DNA of 34,354 nt, taken from NCBI GenBank assembly GCA_020053915.1, contig JAGVMG010000035.1, forward strand, positions 1-34,354, written 5' to 3'. Positions 7,863 to 15,446 of the stretch are shown in pieces. Position 1 is the first letter of the stretch; each line of letters begins with the position of its first letter. This stretch comes from Parachlamydiales bacterium (GTDB lineage Bacteria > Chlamydiota > Chlamydiia > Chlamydiales > Rhabdochlamydiaceae). The notes below the pieces were generated by a model, which ran no database searches, was not told the origin of the DNA, and was given only the letters and a program-made list of their open reading frames with translations. Position numbers and translations under genes: made by a program.

Positions 7863-9554
7863 ATGAATTGTCTTCGCCGTTTGATGTTACCTATTCTTCT
7901 ATGCTCGATAGCATCTTCCGTTTCTTTGCAGGCAGGGTGTAGAAAAATTCCTAAACGGGCAGACTATGTCATTTGTGGAGTAGGGACAGCTGGTGCCGTG
8001 CTAGCAAAAAAGCTAAGCGATGATCGAACATCTTCTGTTGTCGCTCTGCATAGTGGCGACAATCTCAATCAGGACCCTGATATCAAATATTCGAAAAATG
8101 CAGTGACAACGGTCGTTTCAGCTTTGCTCGGTCCTCCCTTCTTTGAACAGGGGTTGACGGTACCTCAGCCAAACGCAGACAATCGAGAGTTGTTATGGGT
8201 GCGAGCACTTCCAGAGGGAGGGGCCTCTGCTGTTAACGCAGGAGCCTACTGCCGCAATTCCAATCAATTTGCAGCAAAATGGGAAGCTCTTGCAGGACCG
8301 CTGTGGTCGCCAAATCGACTATTAGCCATCTACAAAGAACTTGAGAACTACCATGGCGTCACAGACAATCGGAAAGCTCGAGGCTATCATGGACCCATCG
8401 ACGTCAGACAGATTTTAAGGCCCTCGAAAGTTGCTAAAGTATTCACTCGGGCATTGATCCAGGCAACAGGGATACCTTTCGTTCTCGATTATAACAATCC
8501 AAACACACCGATTGGTGTCACCTCTAAGTTGCAATACTCGCAAAAAGGGTTGAATGGTTATCTACGCGTCAGCAGTGCGACGGCTTTTTTAAATCGAAGG
8601 GTGATGACACCAACCGGATTCGGAGTGAACAAAAGAAAACTGCGCGTGCTATTCGACAGCATTGCTCTAAGAACAGTCTGGAATGGAAACGAAGCGATTG
8701 GCGTCGAATATCAACATAATGGGAAAAACAGGGTTGTCTATGCAAATAAAGGAGTGATCGTCTGTGGAGGCATCTATAGCAGTTCGTTCCTACTCCAATC
8801 AGGAGTCGGCCCGCAATCGCTCTTGCAGTCTCTTAACATCCCTGTCGTTTACAACAATCCTAATGTCGGCCAAAATCTTCTTGACCAACCTCATGTCGTC
8901 GCTTTATTGAGTTTCAATCCTGATGATGCCCCTAAATTCAATCAAAACACCCCTTTCGCAGGAATTTCCTGGCTGCCTGCCCCTGGAGGGGATCCAACGA
9001 GCAGGCAAGTGCGAATCTCTACAATCACTCCTGTGACACCTGAACCTAACGTGACCGTTTCTATAGTCGACCTTCTTCAGCCCCAAAGCCGGGGGAGTGT
9101 CACGATTAATACTAACGACCCCCTTGCTCAGCCTATCCTCAATTTAGGCGAATTGACTAATTCCAATGATCTCGATTTGTTTGTTTCAGCCTTTCAAGTA
9201 TACATGAAGGCGTTTGATCAGCAGCTGCGAGCAATTGATGACCGCTACGGGTTGGTGTATCCTGATCCAGCCATCCTTGACGACGCGGCGCTTGTAGCAG
9301 ACTTTATCCGAGAGAACATAGACAGCAACATGCATTTTCAAGGTCATTGCAAGATGGCAGACGAGAACCAAGGCGGAGTGGTAAATTCCAGAGGTGCAGT
9401 CCATGGGGTCAGGGGGCTCTACGTTGCGGACAACTCTGTCTGTCCCTTACCCGGAGATGGAAGCCCTATGGCCACGGCGTACTTAGTTGCAGCAAACATT
9501 GCAGAACTGCTTTTGGAGCAACCAAACGACGTCGTCTCTCATATCAAAAAGTAA
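7863..9554 (+). CDS. Secreted GMC-family FAD-dependent oxidoreductase (563 aa)
   Basis: I start at the ATG preceded by a perfect AGGAGG at 7851-7856 (6-nt spacer); the frame is open 120 nt further upstream, but no site supports that. Residues 1-25 form a signal peptide (basic MNCLRR, then a hydrophobic core ending LQAGC), so the protein is probably exported; lipidation at Cys26 is possible but the lipobox is poor. The FAD-binding GVGTAG follows at 39-44. The C-terminal GMC signature is clear: HFQGHCKMADENQGG, then RGLYVADNSVCPLPGDGSPM and ATAYLVAANIAELL, close in form to choline and alcohol dehydrogenases. Such enzymes oxidise an alcohol group to aldehyde or ketone using FAD. The substrate cannot be read from the sequence. 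Length is normal for the family. It stands alone with its own promoter region and a hairpin after its stop. Confidence 0.92.
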   Translation: MNCLRRLMLPILLCSIASSVSLQAGCRKIPKRADYVICGVGTAGAVLAKKLSDDRTSSVVALHSGDNLNQDPDIKYSKNAVTTVVSALLGPPFFEQGLTVPQPNADNRELLWVRALPEGGASAVNAGAYCRNSNQFAAKWEALAGPLWSPNRLLAIYKELENYHGVTDNRKARGYHGPIDVRQILRPSKVAKVFTRALIQATGIPFVLDYNNPNTPIGVTSKLQYSQKGLNGYLRVSSATAFLNRRVMTPTGFGVNKRKLRVLFDSIALRTVWNGNEAIGVEYQHNGKNRVVYANKGVIVCGGIYSSSFLLQSGVGPQSLLQSLNIPVVYNNPNVGQNLLDQPHVVALLSFNPDDAPKFNQNTPFAGISWLPAPGGDPTSRQVRISTITPVTPEPNVTVSIVDLLQPQSRGSVTINTNDPLAQPILNLGELTNSNDLDLFVSAFQVYMKAFDQQLRAIDDRYGLVYPDPAILDDAALVADFIRENIDSNMHFQGHCKMADENQGGVVNSRGAVHGVRGLYVADNSVCPLPGDGSPMATAYLVAANIAELLLEQPNDVVSHIKK

Positions 9555-9580
9555 CATTGCCCAGAGCTATATCCTTATAA

Positions 9581-9619
9581 TCCTTCCCATCCTGTAAAAA
9601 TTAACAGGATGGGGGAGGA
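9581..9619. terminator. Hairpin after the GMC gene, member of the CAGGAT repeat family
   Basis: CCCATCCTGT and ACAGGATGGG form a perfect 10-bp stem around an 8-nt AT-rich loop, extendable with small bulges. It starts about 30 nt after the GMC stop codon. It has no T-run, so intrinsic termination is uncertain. The same core forms the hairpin at 15283-15326. The rest of the gap to 9816 shows only a GGCCG-GCTT-CGGCC mini-hairpin near 9740. Confidence 0.5.
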
Positions 9620-9816
9620 TAGCCAGGATAGTATGTTGCTCAGGAGTTACTGATGGTCAAAGTTAGGGGAGACGGAAAAAATTGTTGTAATTTTTCTTTT
9701 ATTGGTTCTAAAGTGAGGCTATATCCAGAGTTCAGGTTTTTGGCCGGCTTCGGCCGCATTGTCCACTATTAAGATAGATTGTTTGTTTTTAAAATGCTTT
9801 AGTCCCGGAGGTTAAA

Positions 9817-10206
9817 ATGTCTAAACATCACTGTCATTCCTGTAGCAATTCTCATTGTGATTGCCATTGCCACGATTCTCATCATCATACATGCGGTCAT
9901 TCCTGCCATGCTGGAGCGGCATCTTGTGATGAACATTCTCATGAGAATTCCTGTGATTACCCTGAATATTTCTTAGAAGTTGCCGATGAAGCTTGGATTG
10001 AAGTATTGAAAGAGAAAATTAAAGATCATATCAGAAAAAATGATCCTAAAATTGACGAAGTTGCAAGAATCGTTGCAGAAGCCAATAAAGAAAAATGGAA
10101 GAGTAAAATGTCCAAACATAAATGTTGCGAGAATTATGCACATCAGCTCATGCATTGTTTTGAAAGCTGTTGTTCTGATTCCTCTTGCTCAACATCGAAA
10201 AAATAA
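9817..10206 (+). CDS. Cys/His-rich putative metal-binding protein (129 aa)
   Basis: The start is fixed by GGAGG at 9807-9811, 5 nt before ATG. The first 46 residues contain 9 Cys and 13 His (for example HHCHSC, HCDCHCH, HHHTCGHSCH), and the last 32 hold 6 more Cys. Between them lies a charged, probably helical segment (about 50-100) rich in Lys, Glu and Ile. The block starting MSKHKCC in the C-terminal part echoes the N-terminal MSKHHC, as if the metal-binding end were duplicated. There is no signal peptide. Clusters of this kind bind Zn, Ni or Cu; storage, buffering or chaperoning of metal is my inference. I do not recognise a named family. It lies 46 bp before the DUF4019 gene, on the same strand. 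Confidence 0.85.
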   Translation: MSKHHCHSCSNSHCDCHCHDSHHHTCGHSCHAGAASCDEHSHENSCDYPEYFLEVADEAWIEVLKEKIKDHIRKNDPKIDEVARIVAEANKEKWKSKMSKHKCCENYAHQLMHCFESCCSDSSCSTSKK

Positions 10207-10252
10207 TTAAGTTTCAAAACGTTGAAAATTCCCCCATCTGGAGGTGTGAAAT

Positions 10253-10744
10253 ATGAGTCATTCATGGATAAGAATAGCGTTGATGGCCCTCGCGATGGGG
10301 GGGAATCTGTTTCTGTATGGTGCAGCACCTGCAGCGGCAAGCAGGACTGCAACACAAAATGAGGCTTCAGAGCAGTCTGACGACACGCAAAATGCCTCTC
10401 TCATTGCGTCGGCTTCCGCTGCAAAAAATTATGTCGATGCTCTCGATAGAGGCGAATACGCTCAAAGCTGGTCGGGGAGTGACCCAATCTTTCAGAAAAC
10501 GATATCCCAAGAAGAATGGAAGAATTATCTTGAAAGAGTCCGCAAGCAGCTTGGGAAGACGGTCTCTAGGAAGATGAAGCATCAAGGACAAGCGTGGAAT
10601 CCAAAAGGTCTCCCTGAAGGAGCCTATATGGTTGTTTCTTATGATACGTCATTTCAAAATCTTCCAAATATTGAAGAGCTGATCACGCTGAGACAAGGCC
10701 CTGATCAAAAATGGCGTGTTCTGACCTATGAAATAAAACAATAA
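10253..10744 (+). CDS. Secreted DUF4019 protein (163 aa)
   Basis: GGAGG at 10240-10244 precedes the ATG by 8 nt. Residues 1-29 form a signal peptide (WIRIALMALAMGG core, APAAAS cleavage region), followed by a polar Ser/Gln/Thr linker. From about residue 58 the sequence fits DUF4019: YVDALDRGEYAQSW, then SQEEWKNYLERVRKQLG, then PEGAYMVVSYDTSFQN and a final WRVLTYEIKQ. This is a small NTF2-like type of fold, usually periplasmic, of unknown function. It follows the Cys/His-rich gene by 46 bp and may share its transcript. Confidence 0.85.
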   Translation: MSHSWIRIALMALAMGGNLFLYGAAPAAASRTATQNEASEQSDDTQNASLIASASAAKNYVDALDRGEYAQSWSGSDPIFQKTISQEEWKNYLERVRKQLGKTVSRKMKHQGQAWNPKGLPEGAYMVVSYDTSFQNLPNIEELITLRQGPDQKWRVLTYEIKQ

Positions 10745-11064
10745 GCGAACAGGATAGGCAGACTACACATCACCAGCACTCTCTCACATCTTGGAAACAG
10801 GATATGCAGGATCGCAAGCGGCAGGATAGGCAAGATAAAGAAGATAAAATGGAGATAAATATTCTCTATTAGATGTTTGTCTTAATTGTTCTATCCTGTT
10901 TTTCCTCTATATCTTGCCTATCCTGCCGCTTGCGATCCTGCATATCCTGTTTTGTCCCTTATCCTGCCGTTTGTCCTGCATATCCTGTTTTTGTTATCTT
11001 GAGAAGTTGCACGTTTCCTGATTCTTTATCCGGATTGCATGACTTTGCACTGCGCGAATTTTCT
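10745..11064. repeat. Gene-free region with 43-bp perfect inverted repeat and CAGGATA words
   Basis: Bases 10795-10837 and 10910-10952 are perfect 43-bp reverse complements separated by 72 bp. Each arm combines ACAGGATATGCAGGATCGC with AAGCGGCAGGATAGGCAAG. Further partial copies of the same words lie at about 10748-10760 and 10957-10992, so the block looks like a nested array of one palindromic unit. A frame at 10873-11073 only translates the repeat and is not a gene. RNA from either strand would fold into a long hairpin; a role in 3'-end formation for the DUF4019 gene is possible. Confidence 0.85.
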
Positions 11065-11115
11065 ATTAAATAAAATACGATTATGATAAAAATAATTCCT
11101 TCTATTTTATTTAAT
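11065..11115. promoter_or_regulatory. 13-bp AT-rich inverted repeat upstream of the CPAF-like gene
   Basis: ATTAAATAAAATA (11065-11077) and TATTTTATTTAAT (11103-11115) are perfect reverse complements 25 bp apart, ending 16 bp before the CPAF-like start codon. A weak TTGCAC lies just upstream at about 11045. The dyad could be an operator or a leader hairpin. In such AT-rich DNA part of the symmetry may be chance. Confidence 0.4.
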
Positions 11116-11131
11116 TAAAGCAGAGCACATC

Positions 11132-12961
11132 ATGATTTATAGTATTTCTCGTTCTTTCTTAGCCTTTCTTTTCATCACTATCCTCATGCATCCACTCAGC
11201 GGGAGCAGCTTTGAAGATCAGAAAAAGGAGAAGATGATTCAAGATTTAGCTGTGATTAAACATCATCTAGAAATCAGCTATGCCCCTGCCGAGTGGAAAA
11301 AACACTATTCTGGGTGGTCGCTCGAAGAGTCTTTTGAGAAGTGCAAACAAAAAATCCTAGATACGCCTAACATTACCGTAAAACAATTTCAGAAAATCGT
11401 GAAAAGTTTTCTCAATTCCCTAAACGACTATCACGTCGGTGTCTACTTCATCTCAACAGAACAAGCTTCGCTTCCATTCACAGTCAAAGGAGCCGATCAT
11501 CGATATATCATCGATTGGGTTGACCCTCTCCGCTTGCCTCCCTCCCATTTTCCTATTCATGTTGGCGATGAGCTGCTAGAATTTGACGGACAGCCAGTTG
11601 CGCAAGTCATAGAAGAATTAAAATCTGTTGAGATCTCTGCCAATCCGATGACTGATCAACGTATGGCGGAAATGTCATTGACTCATCGAAGTGGATGTTT
11701 TGCTGACGATGCTCCCAATAAAGCCATTATGATAAAGACGTTATCTTCTCAGAGCAATAAGATCGAACATTGCCAAATTCGCTGGCAGTACACTCCTGAG
11801 CAGATGATTAACCCTTTTGATTTCATGGAATCCATTGATCTCTTGTCTAAGAATGCCCCTTTCGGCTTTAAAAATAGAGATAAAAAATTCTTGAGTCTAA
11901 AGATGGTGAATCCGCTTCACCTAGCAATGATGGGGAGGGGGGATCGTCCTAATGCCCTCGGATCCAAAAAAGGGTTTGTCCCGCCTTTAGGCGAAATCAT
12001 TTGGGAACCCGGCCAAGATGAGTCTTCAGGGGAATTTCTTCGCCTCTTTGATGAACTTTATGGACTAGAGACATCTGATGATCATGAAACAGGTGATGAG
12101 CCTAACCTCAAAACCGATTTTTTCCATTCCTATATTTATCAGCATCCTCAAGGATTAAAGGTAGGTTTTATTCGGGTTCCGACCTATTCTAATGTGTCAA
12201 AAGACAATCTAAAAGATCTAGAAAAGTTAATTCTCTATTACAATGATCATACCGATGCGTTGATCATCGATCAACAAAATAACCCAGGGGGAGCTCACAA
12301 CATCGTTTATACCATCGCTTCGATGCTGACAGATAAGCCGCTCATTACCCCTCTCCATCGCATGAAACTCACCAATAAAATTGCTGCAGATGCATATAAA
12401 AATATTGCAGAAATCAAAAAATTAGAGAGTATGTTAGAGCTCATCGACCAGCTTGGGTCTGATGATGGTGAGTTGAACTTCCAAGAAATTTTGTTTTTGA
12501 AGGCCCACTTCGAATTTATTCTAGCGGAATGGAAAGCGGGGAGAGTGTTAACAAACCCTATCCATTTACTCCATACCGACTATATCAACCCACATCCTAC
12601 TGTAAGATATACCAAACCCATACTCCTCCTCATTAATGAACTCGATTTCTCCGGCGGCGATTTCATGGTTGCGATTATGCAAGATGCTAATCGGGCTTCC
12701 CTTTTTGGAGAGCGTACAGCCGGTGCCGGTGGAGTGGTTGAAAAAATCTCTTTCCCTAATATTAACGGGATAAAATTCTTTACATATACCTCGACGATAG
12801 CAGAACGAGTGGGAAATAAAAAAATTGAAGACCTGGGAGTAGAGCCCGATTTCCCCTACCAGCTCACTATTGAGGATCTAAGGGATGGATACTACGATTA
12901 CAAAAAAGCAATCAACGCAGCGTTGGAAAAAATCTTATTTCCTGATCAAGTCAAACCCTAG
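11132..12961 (+). CDS. CPAF: CPAF-like secreted S41-family protease (609 aa)
   Basis: The protein resembles chlamydial protease-like activity factor along its length and has nearly the same size (about 600-609 aa in Chlamydia). Residues 1-25 are a signal peptide. The start of the mature part (HHLEISYAPAEWKKHYSGW) parallels CPAF. His101 in LNDYHVG, Ser507 in LINELDFSGGD and Glu571 in GVEPDF match the expected Ser-His-Glu active site. ALIIDQQNNPGG (376-387), GERTAGAGG (526-534) and FIRVPTYS (346-353) are further S41/CPAF signatures; PDZ-like GDELLEFDG is at 145-153. The segment around 240-285, which in CPAF carries the self-inhibitory, autocleaved region, is present but diverged. Known CPAF is exported, self-activates by cleavage and degrades host proteins; that role is inferred here. 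It heads a tight run with dnaG (5-bp gap). No strong ribosome binding site is visible. Confidence 0.93.
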   Translation: MIYSISRSFLAFLFITILMHPLSGSSFEDQKKEKMIQDLAVIKHHLEISYAPAEWKKHYSGWSLEESFEKCKQKILDTPNITVKQFQKIVKSFLNSLNDYHVGVYFISTEQASLPFTVKGADHRYIIDWVDPLRLPPSHFPIHVGDELLEFDGQPVAQVIEELKSVEISANPMTDQRMAEMSLTHRSGCFADDAPNKAIMIKTLSSQSNKIEHCQIRWQYTPEQMINPFDFMESIDLLSKNAPFGFKNRDKKFLSLKMVNPLHLAMMGRGDRPNALGSKKGFVPPLGEIIWEPGQDESSGEFLRLFDELYGLETSDDHETGDEPNLKTDFFHSYIYQHPQGLKVGFIRVPTYSNVSKDNLKDLEKLILYYNDHTDALIIDQQNNPGGAHNIVYTIASMLTDKPLITPLHRMKLTNKIAADAYKNIAEIKKLESMLELIDQLGSDDGELNFQEILFLKAHFEFILAEWKAGRVLTNPIHLLHTDYINPHPTVRYTKPILLLINELDFSGGDFMVAIMQDANRASLFGERTAGAGGVVEKISFPNINGIKFFTYTSTIAERVGNKKIEDLGVEPDFPYQLTIEDLRDGYYDYKKAINAALEKILFPDQVKP

Positions 12962-12966
12962 CATCT

Positions 12967-14748
12967 ATGGCGATATTCAACAAAGAGAGCTTAGAATCAC
13001 TTAGACAGCGTGTCGATCTGGTTGAAGTGCTGTCGAGTTATGTCGAATTGAAAAGGACAGGCTCTTCCTATAAGGGGCTATGCCCTTTTCACGATGAGAA
13101 ATCCCCTTCCTTTATCGTTCAAAAAGGGGATTCCCATTACCATTGCTTTGGCTGCGGCGCCCACGGCGACGCCATCCAATTCCTCATGACCCACCAGAAA
13201 ATGAGTTTTTCGGATTCCGTTGAAAGCTTAGCACAGCGTTTTCACGTTCATTTAGAGAAAAGCGAGGGGACTGAAGAAAAAAAAGGGCCAGGCAAAGCAT
13301 TATTAAAAAATGCGCTAGAGTTTGCTTCTCAATTTTATCATTTCTATCTTCTCCACAGCAAAGAAGGCCATGCCGCACTGCACTATCTCTATTCTCGAGG
13401 GATAGATCTCGAATTCATCCAACACTTCTCAATAGGCCTTTCTCCAAAAAACTCAGGAATCGTTCGCAAGGCTCTGCAGGCTAAAGGGATTCAAGACAAC
13501 GTGATGCTCGCTGCAGGGCTGATCGCTTCCACAGCAAATGGACAATGGCGCGATTGTTTTAATGACAGGATCATGTTCCCAATCCACAATGCTTCTGGAG
13601 AGGTTATCGGTTTCTCAGGCCGCAAGTATAAGGAAGAAACTTTTGGTGGAAAATATGTGAATACGTCGGAGACGGATCTGTTTAAAAAATCTCGTGTTCT
13701 TTATGGATTAAACCACTCGCGCCGTCGCATCACAAAAGAGCGGCATGCACTGATTGTTGAAGGGCAGGTCGATGCTCTGCGCCTGATCCAAGAGGGGTTT
13801 AACTTCACTGTAGCCGGTCAGGGAACAGCCTTCGGTGAGGGGCACGTTAAAGAGCTTCTCAACCTAGGAGTGAATCAAGTCTTCCTCGCCTTAGATTCAG
13901 ACGCCGCTGGGAGGGAAGCCACAGCAAAAATCGGCCATCTCTTTCAAAAAGAAGGGGTCGAAGTCCGCATCGTCCAACTGCCCGAAGGGGACGATCCAGA
14001 CTCTTTTCTTCGAGATAAAGGGCCTCAGGCATTTATTCAGCTCCTTGGTGAAGGCGTCGACTATCTTTCCTTCTTAGTGAAACATCTCGGACAGGGTCTG
14101 GACATCAACTCTCCAGCAGGGAAAAGCGAGCTCATTCAGAATGCTGTTAAGATGATCCGCGCATGGGACCACCCTGTGATGGTCCATGAGACCCTGAGAA
14201 AGTTGGCCCATCTGATGAAAGTCCCTGAAGACTATGTCGGAGTTGGACAAGAGCAGCTGCCGCATATCTATGTTAAGAAAAGCGCCAGCGTGGGATTCCA
14301 AGCAGTAGATCCAGACAGGATCATAGAGACAGACCTCCTCAGGTGGCTTCTTCTATTTGGACAAGAACAAACCCGTTTGATCGAGCTCGTCAAATCCAAC
14401 CTCGTTAAAGAAGATCTTCATGTTCCGATCTGCCAGAAAATCTTTGAGGTCTATTTCAACAACGTCGAAAATCACCGTCCGTGCGACCTCCTTTCTTTAG
14501 TCATCGATCTCGACGATGCAGAAGCACAGCTCGTCTTAGCGGATCTGGTGCAAAAAATGGTGAATAAAGAGAGAGCGGAACAACAGCTCATCGAGACAAT
14601 CCAAAAAATCTTCGATCGAAACTGGATGGAAAAACGAGAAGAGATTAGAATGCGGATTCAAAGCGGTCAATGCACCGATGAGGAGGCGACGGCTTTAATC
14701 AAGGTTTTCGATGAACTGAAACGCAACCCCCCGAAGGTAAAGAGCTAA
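12967..14748 (+). CDS. dnaG: DNA primase DnaG (593 aa)
   Basis: DnaG makes the RNA primers for DNA replication. The N-terminal CHC2 zinc site is complete: Cys39, His42, Cys60 and Cys63 (spacing C-x2-H-x17-C-x2-C) within GLCPFHDEKSPSF and HCFGCGAHGDA. The catalytic core follows, with GFSGRK (215-220), GGKYVNTSET (227-236) and F-KKSRVLYGLNHSRRRI. The Toprim domain has Glu265 in IVEGQVDA and Asp310/Asp312 in LALDSDAAG, plus EGDDPDSFLRDKG. The C-terminal part is weakly conserved, as expected for the helicase-binding domain. Wording of several blocks (HYHCFGCGAHGDAI, KKSRVLYGLN-SRRRI) is close to Chlamydia DnaG, which supports the taxonomic call. It lies 5 bp after the CPAF-like gene and 4 bp before the DCC gene. 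An essential chromosomal gene, it argues against this being a small plasmid. Confidence 0.97.
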   Translation: MAIFNKESLESLRQRVDLVEVLSSYVELKRTGSSYKGLCPFHDEKSPSFIVQKGDSHYHCFGCGAHGDAIQFLMTHQKMSFSDSVESLAQRFHVHLEKSEGTEEKKGPGKALLKNALEFASQFYHFYLLHSKEGHAALHYLYSRGIDLEFIQHFSIGLSPKNSGIVRKALQAKGIQDNVMLAAGLIASTANGQWRDCFNDRIMFPIHNASGEVIGFSGRKYKEETFGGKYVNTSETDLFKKSRVLYGLNHSRRRITKERHALIVEGQVDALRLIQEGFNFTVAGQGTAFGEGHVKELLNLGVNQVFLALDSDAAGREATAKIGHLFQKEGVEVRIVQLPEGDDPDSFLRDKGPQAFIQLLGEGVDYLSFLVKHLGQGLDINSPAGKSELIQNAVKMIRAWDHPVMVHETLRKLAHLMKVPEDYVGVGQEQLPHIYVKKSASVGFQAVDPDRIIETDLLRWLLLFGQEQTRLIELVKSNLVKEDLHVPICQKIFEVYFNNVENHRPCDLLSLVIDLDDAEAQLVLADLVQKMVNKERAEQQLIETIQKIFDRNWMEKREEIRMRIQSGQCTDEEATALIKVFDELKRNPPKVKS

Positions 14749-14752
14749 GCTA

Positions 14753-15169
14753 ATGACAAACTTTCGACATCTCCTATTCTATGATGGCAATTGCGGATTA
14801 TGCGATTATGCTGTCCAGATTGTCCTCAAAGCAGATAAAAAAAAACAGTTTGTGTTCGCTCCACTTGCAGGAGAGACAGCCTCGCGCTATCTGAAGAAAC
14901 TTCCTCCCGAGATCAGATATTCCGACAGCCTCGTCCTCATTCAAAACTATGAATCAGCGACGCCTAAAATTTATTTGTTCGCCAAAGGGGCATTCCGGAT
15001 TGCGTGGCTCCTCGGATGGCCTTGGATCCTCATCGGCTGGCTTTCGTTTTTGCCTGGCTTTCTTTTCGATTGGGCCTATCACCTCGTCGCCCGTTATCGC
15101 CACCGGTTCTTCCCTGCAGACCGATGCACTCTCCCTACACAAAAGCAGAAAAGCCGTTTCCTGCCATAA
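14753..15169 (+). CDS. DCC-family (DUF393) thiol-disulfide oxidoreductase-like protein (138 aa)
   Basis: The diagnostic start LLFYDGNCGLCDYAVQ carries the D-x-x-C-x-x-C motif (Cys14, Cys17) of the DCC family, followed by FAPLAGETASRYLKKL, also typical. Length is normal. The second half is hydrophobic (about 84-115, with several Trp), so the protein may associate with the membrane. The family is predicted to act in thiol-disulfide exchange, but the role is not well established. It begins 4 bp after dnaG and ends the CPAF-dnaG-DCC run; a repeat element with a strong hairpin follows. Confidence 0.88.
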   Translation: MTNFRHLLFYDGNCGLCDYAVQIVLKADKKKQFVFAPLAGETASRYLKKLPPEIRYSDSLVLIQNYESATPKIYLFAKGAFRIAWLLGWPWILIGWLSFLPGFLFDWAYHLVARYRHRFFPADRCTLPTQKQKSRFLP

Positions 15170-15175
15170 TTCTAT

Positions 15176-15437
15176 CCTTTTTTTAACGAAAAGGAGCAAA
15201 AGAGGCGCAAAGGCGCAGAGAAGTCATGGAAATTGTATGAAGATGTACGGCTATTGTCATTACCCCTTACTAACCCATGACACTATCCTCCCCATCCTGT
15301 AAAAAATAACAGGATGGGGAGGATAGGCTGGATAGTGAGACAAGGCTTTGGATAGCGTTACTTTTTGAAAGAAGCTTGCAACTTACCTAACCTCTTTGCG
15401 TCTTTGCGCCTCTTTTGCTCCTTTGCGTTAAAAAAGG
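15176..15437. repeat. 262-bp MITE-like element with ~49-bp terminal inverted repeats
   Basis: The left end (15176-15224, CCTTTTTTTAACG then AAAAGGAGCAAAAGAGGCGC) and right end (15389-15437) are near-perfect inverted repeats. Both carry AGGAGCAAAAGAGGCGCAAA. In the centre, CTATCCTCCCCATCCTGT (15283-15300) and its perfect complement (15309-15326) form an 18-bp stem with an 8-nt loop. There is no coding sequence. It lies between two converging genes and could end both transcripts. A partial copy of the terminal motif (TTTGCGTTAAAAAAAGGGGG) lies near 6020-6045. Confidence 0.8.
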
Positions 15438-15446
15438 GGCGAGAGA

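Noticed and set aside
10745-11064. CRISPR array
   Set aside because: Repeated words are present, but they are inverted and irregularly spaced, without equal-length unique spacers, and no cas genes are nearby.
10873-11073. 66-aa Cys-rich open frame
   Set aside because: Its sequence is a translation of the CAGGATA/TATCCTG repeat units; no ribosome binding site.
14949-15302. 117-aa open frame overlapping the DCC gene
   Set aside because: It lies in another frame of a well-supported DCC-family gene and runs into the repeat element; no family signature.
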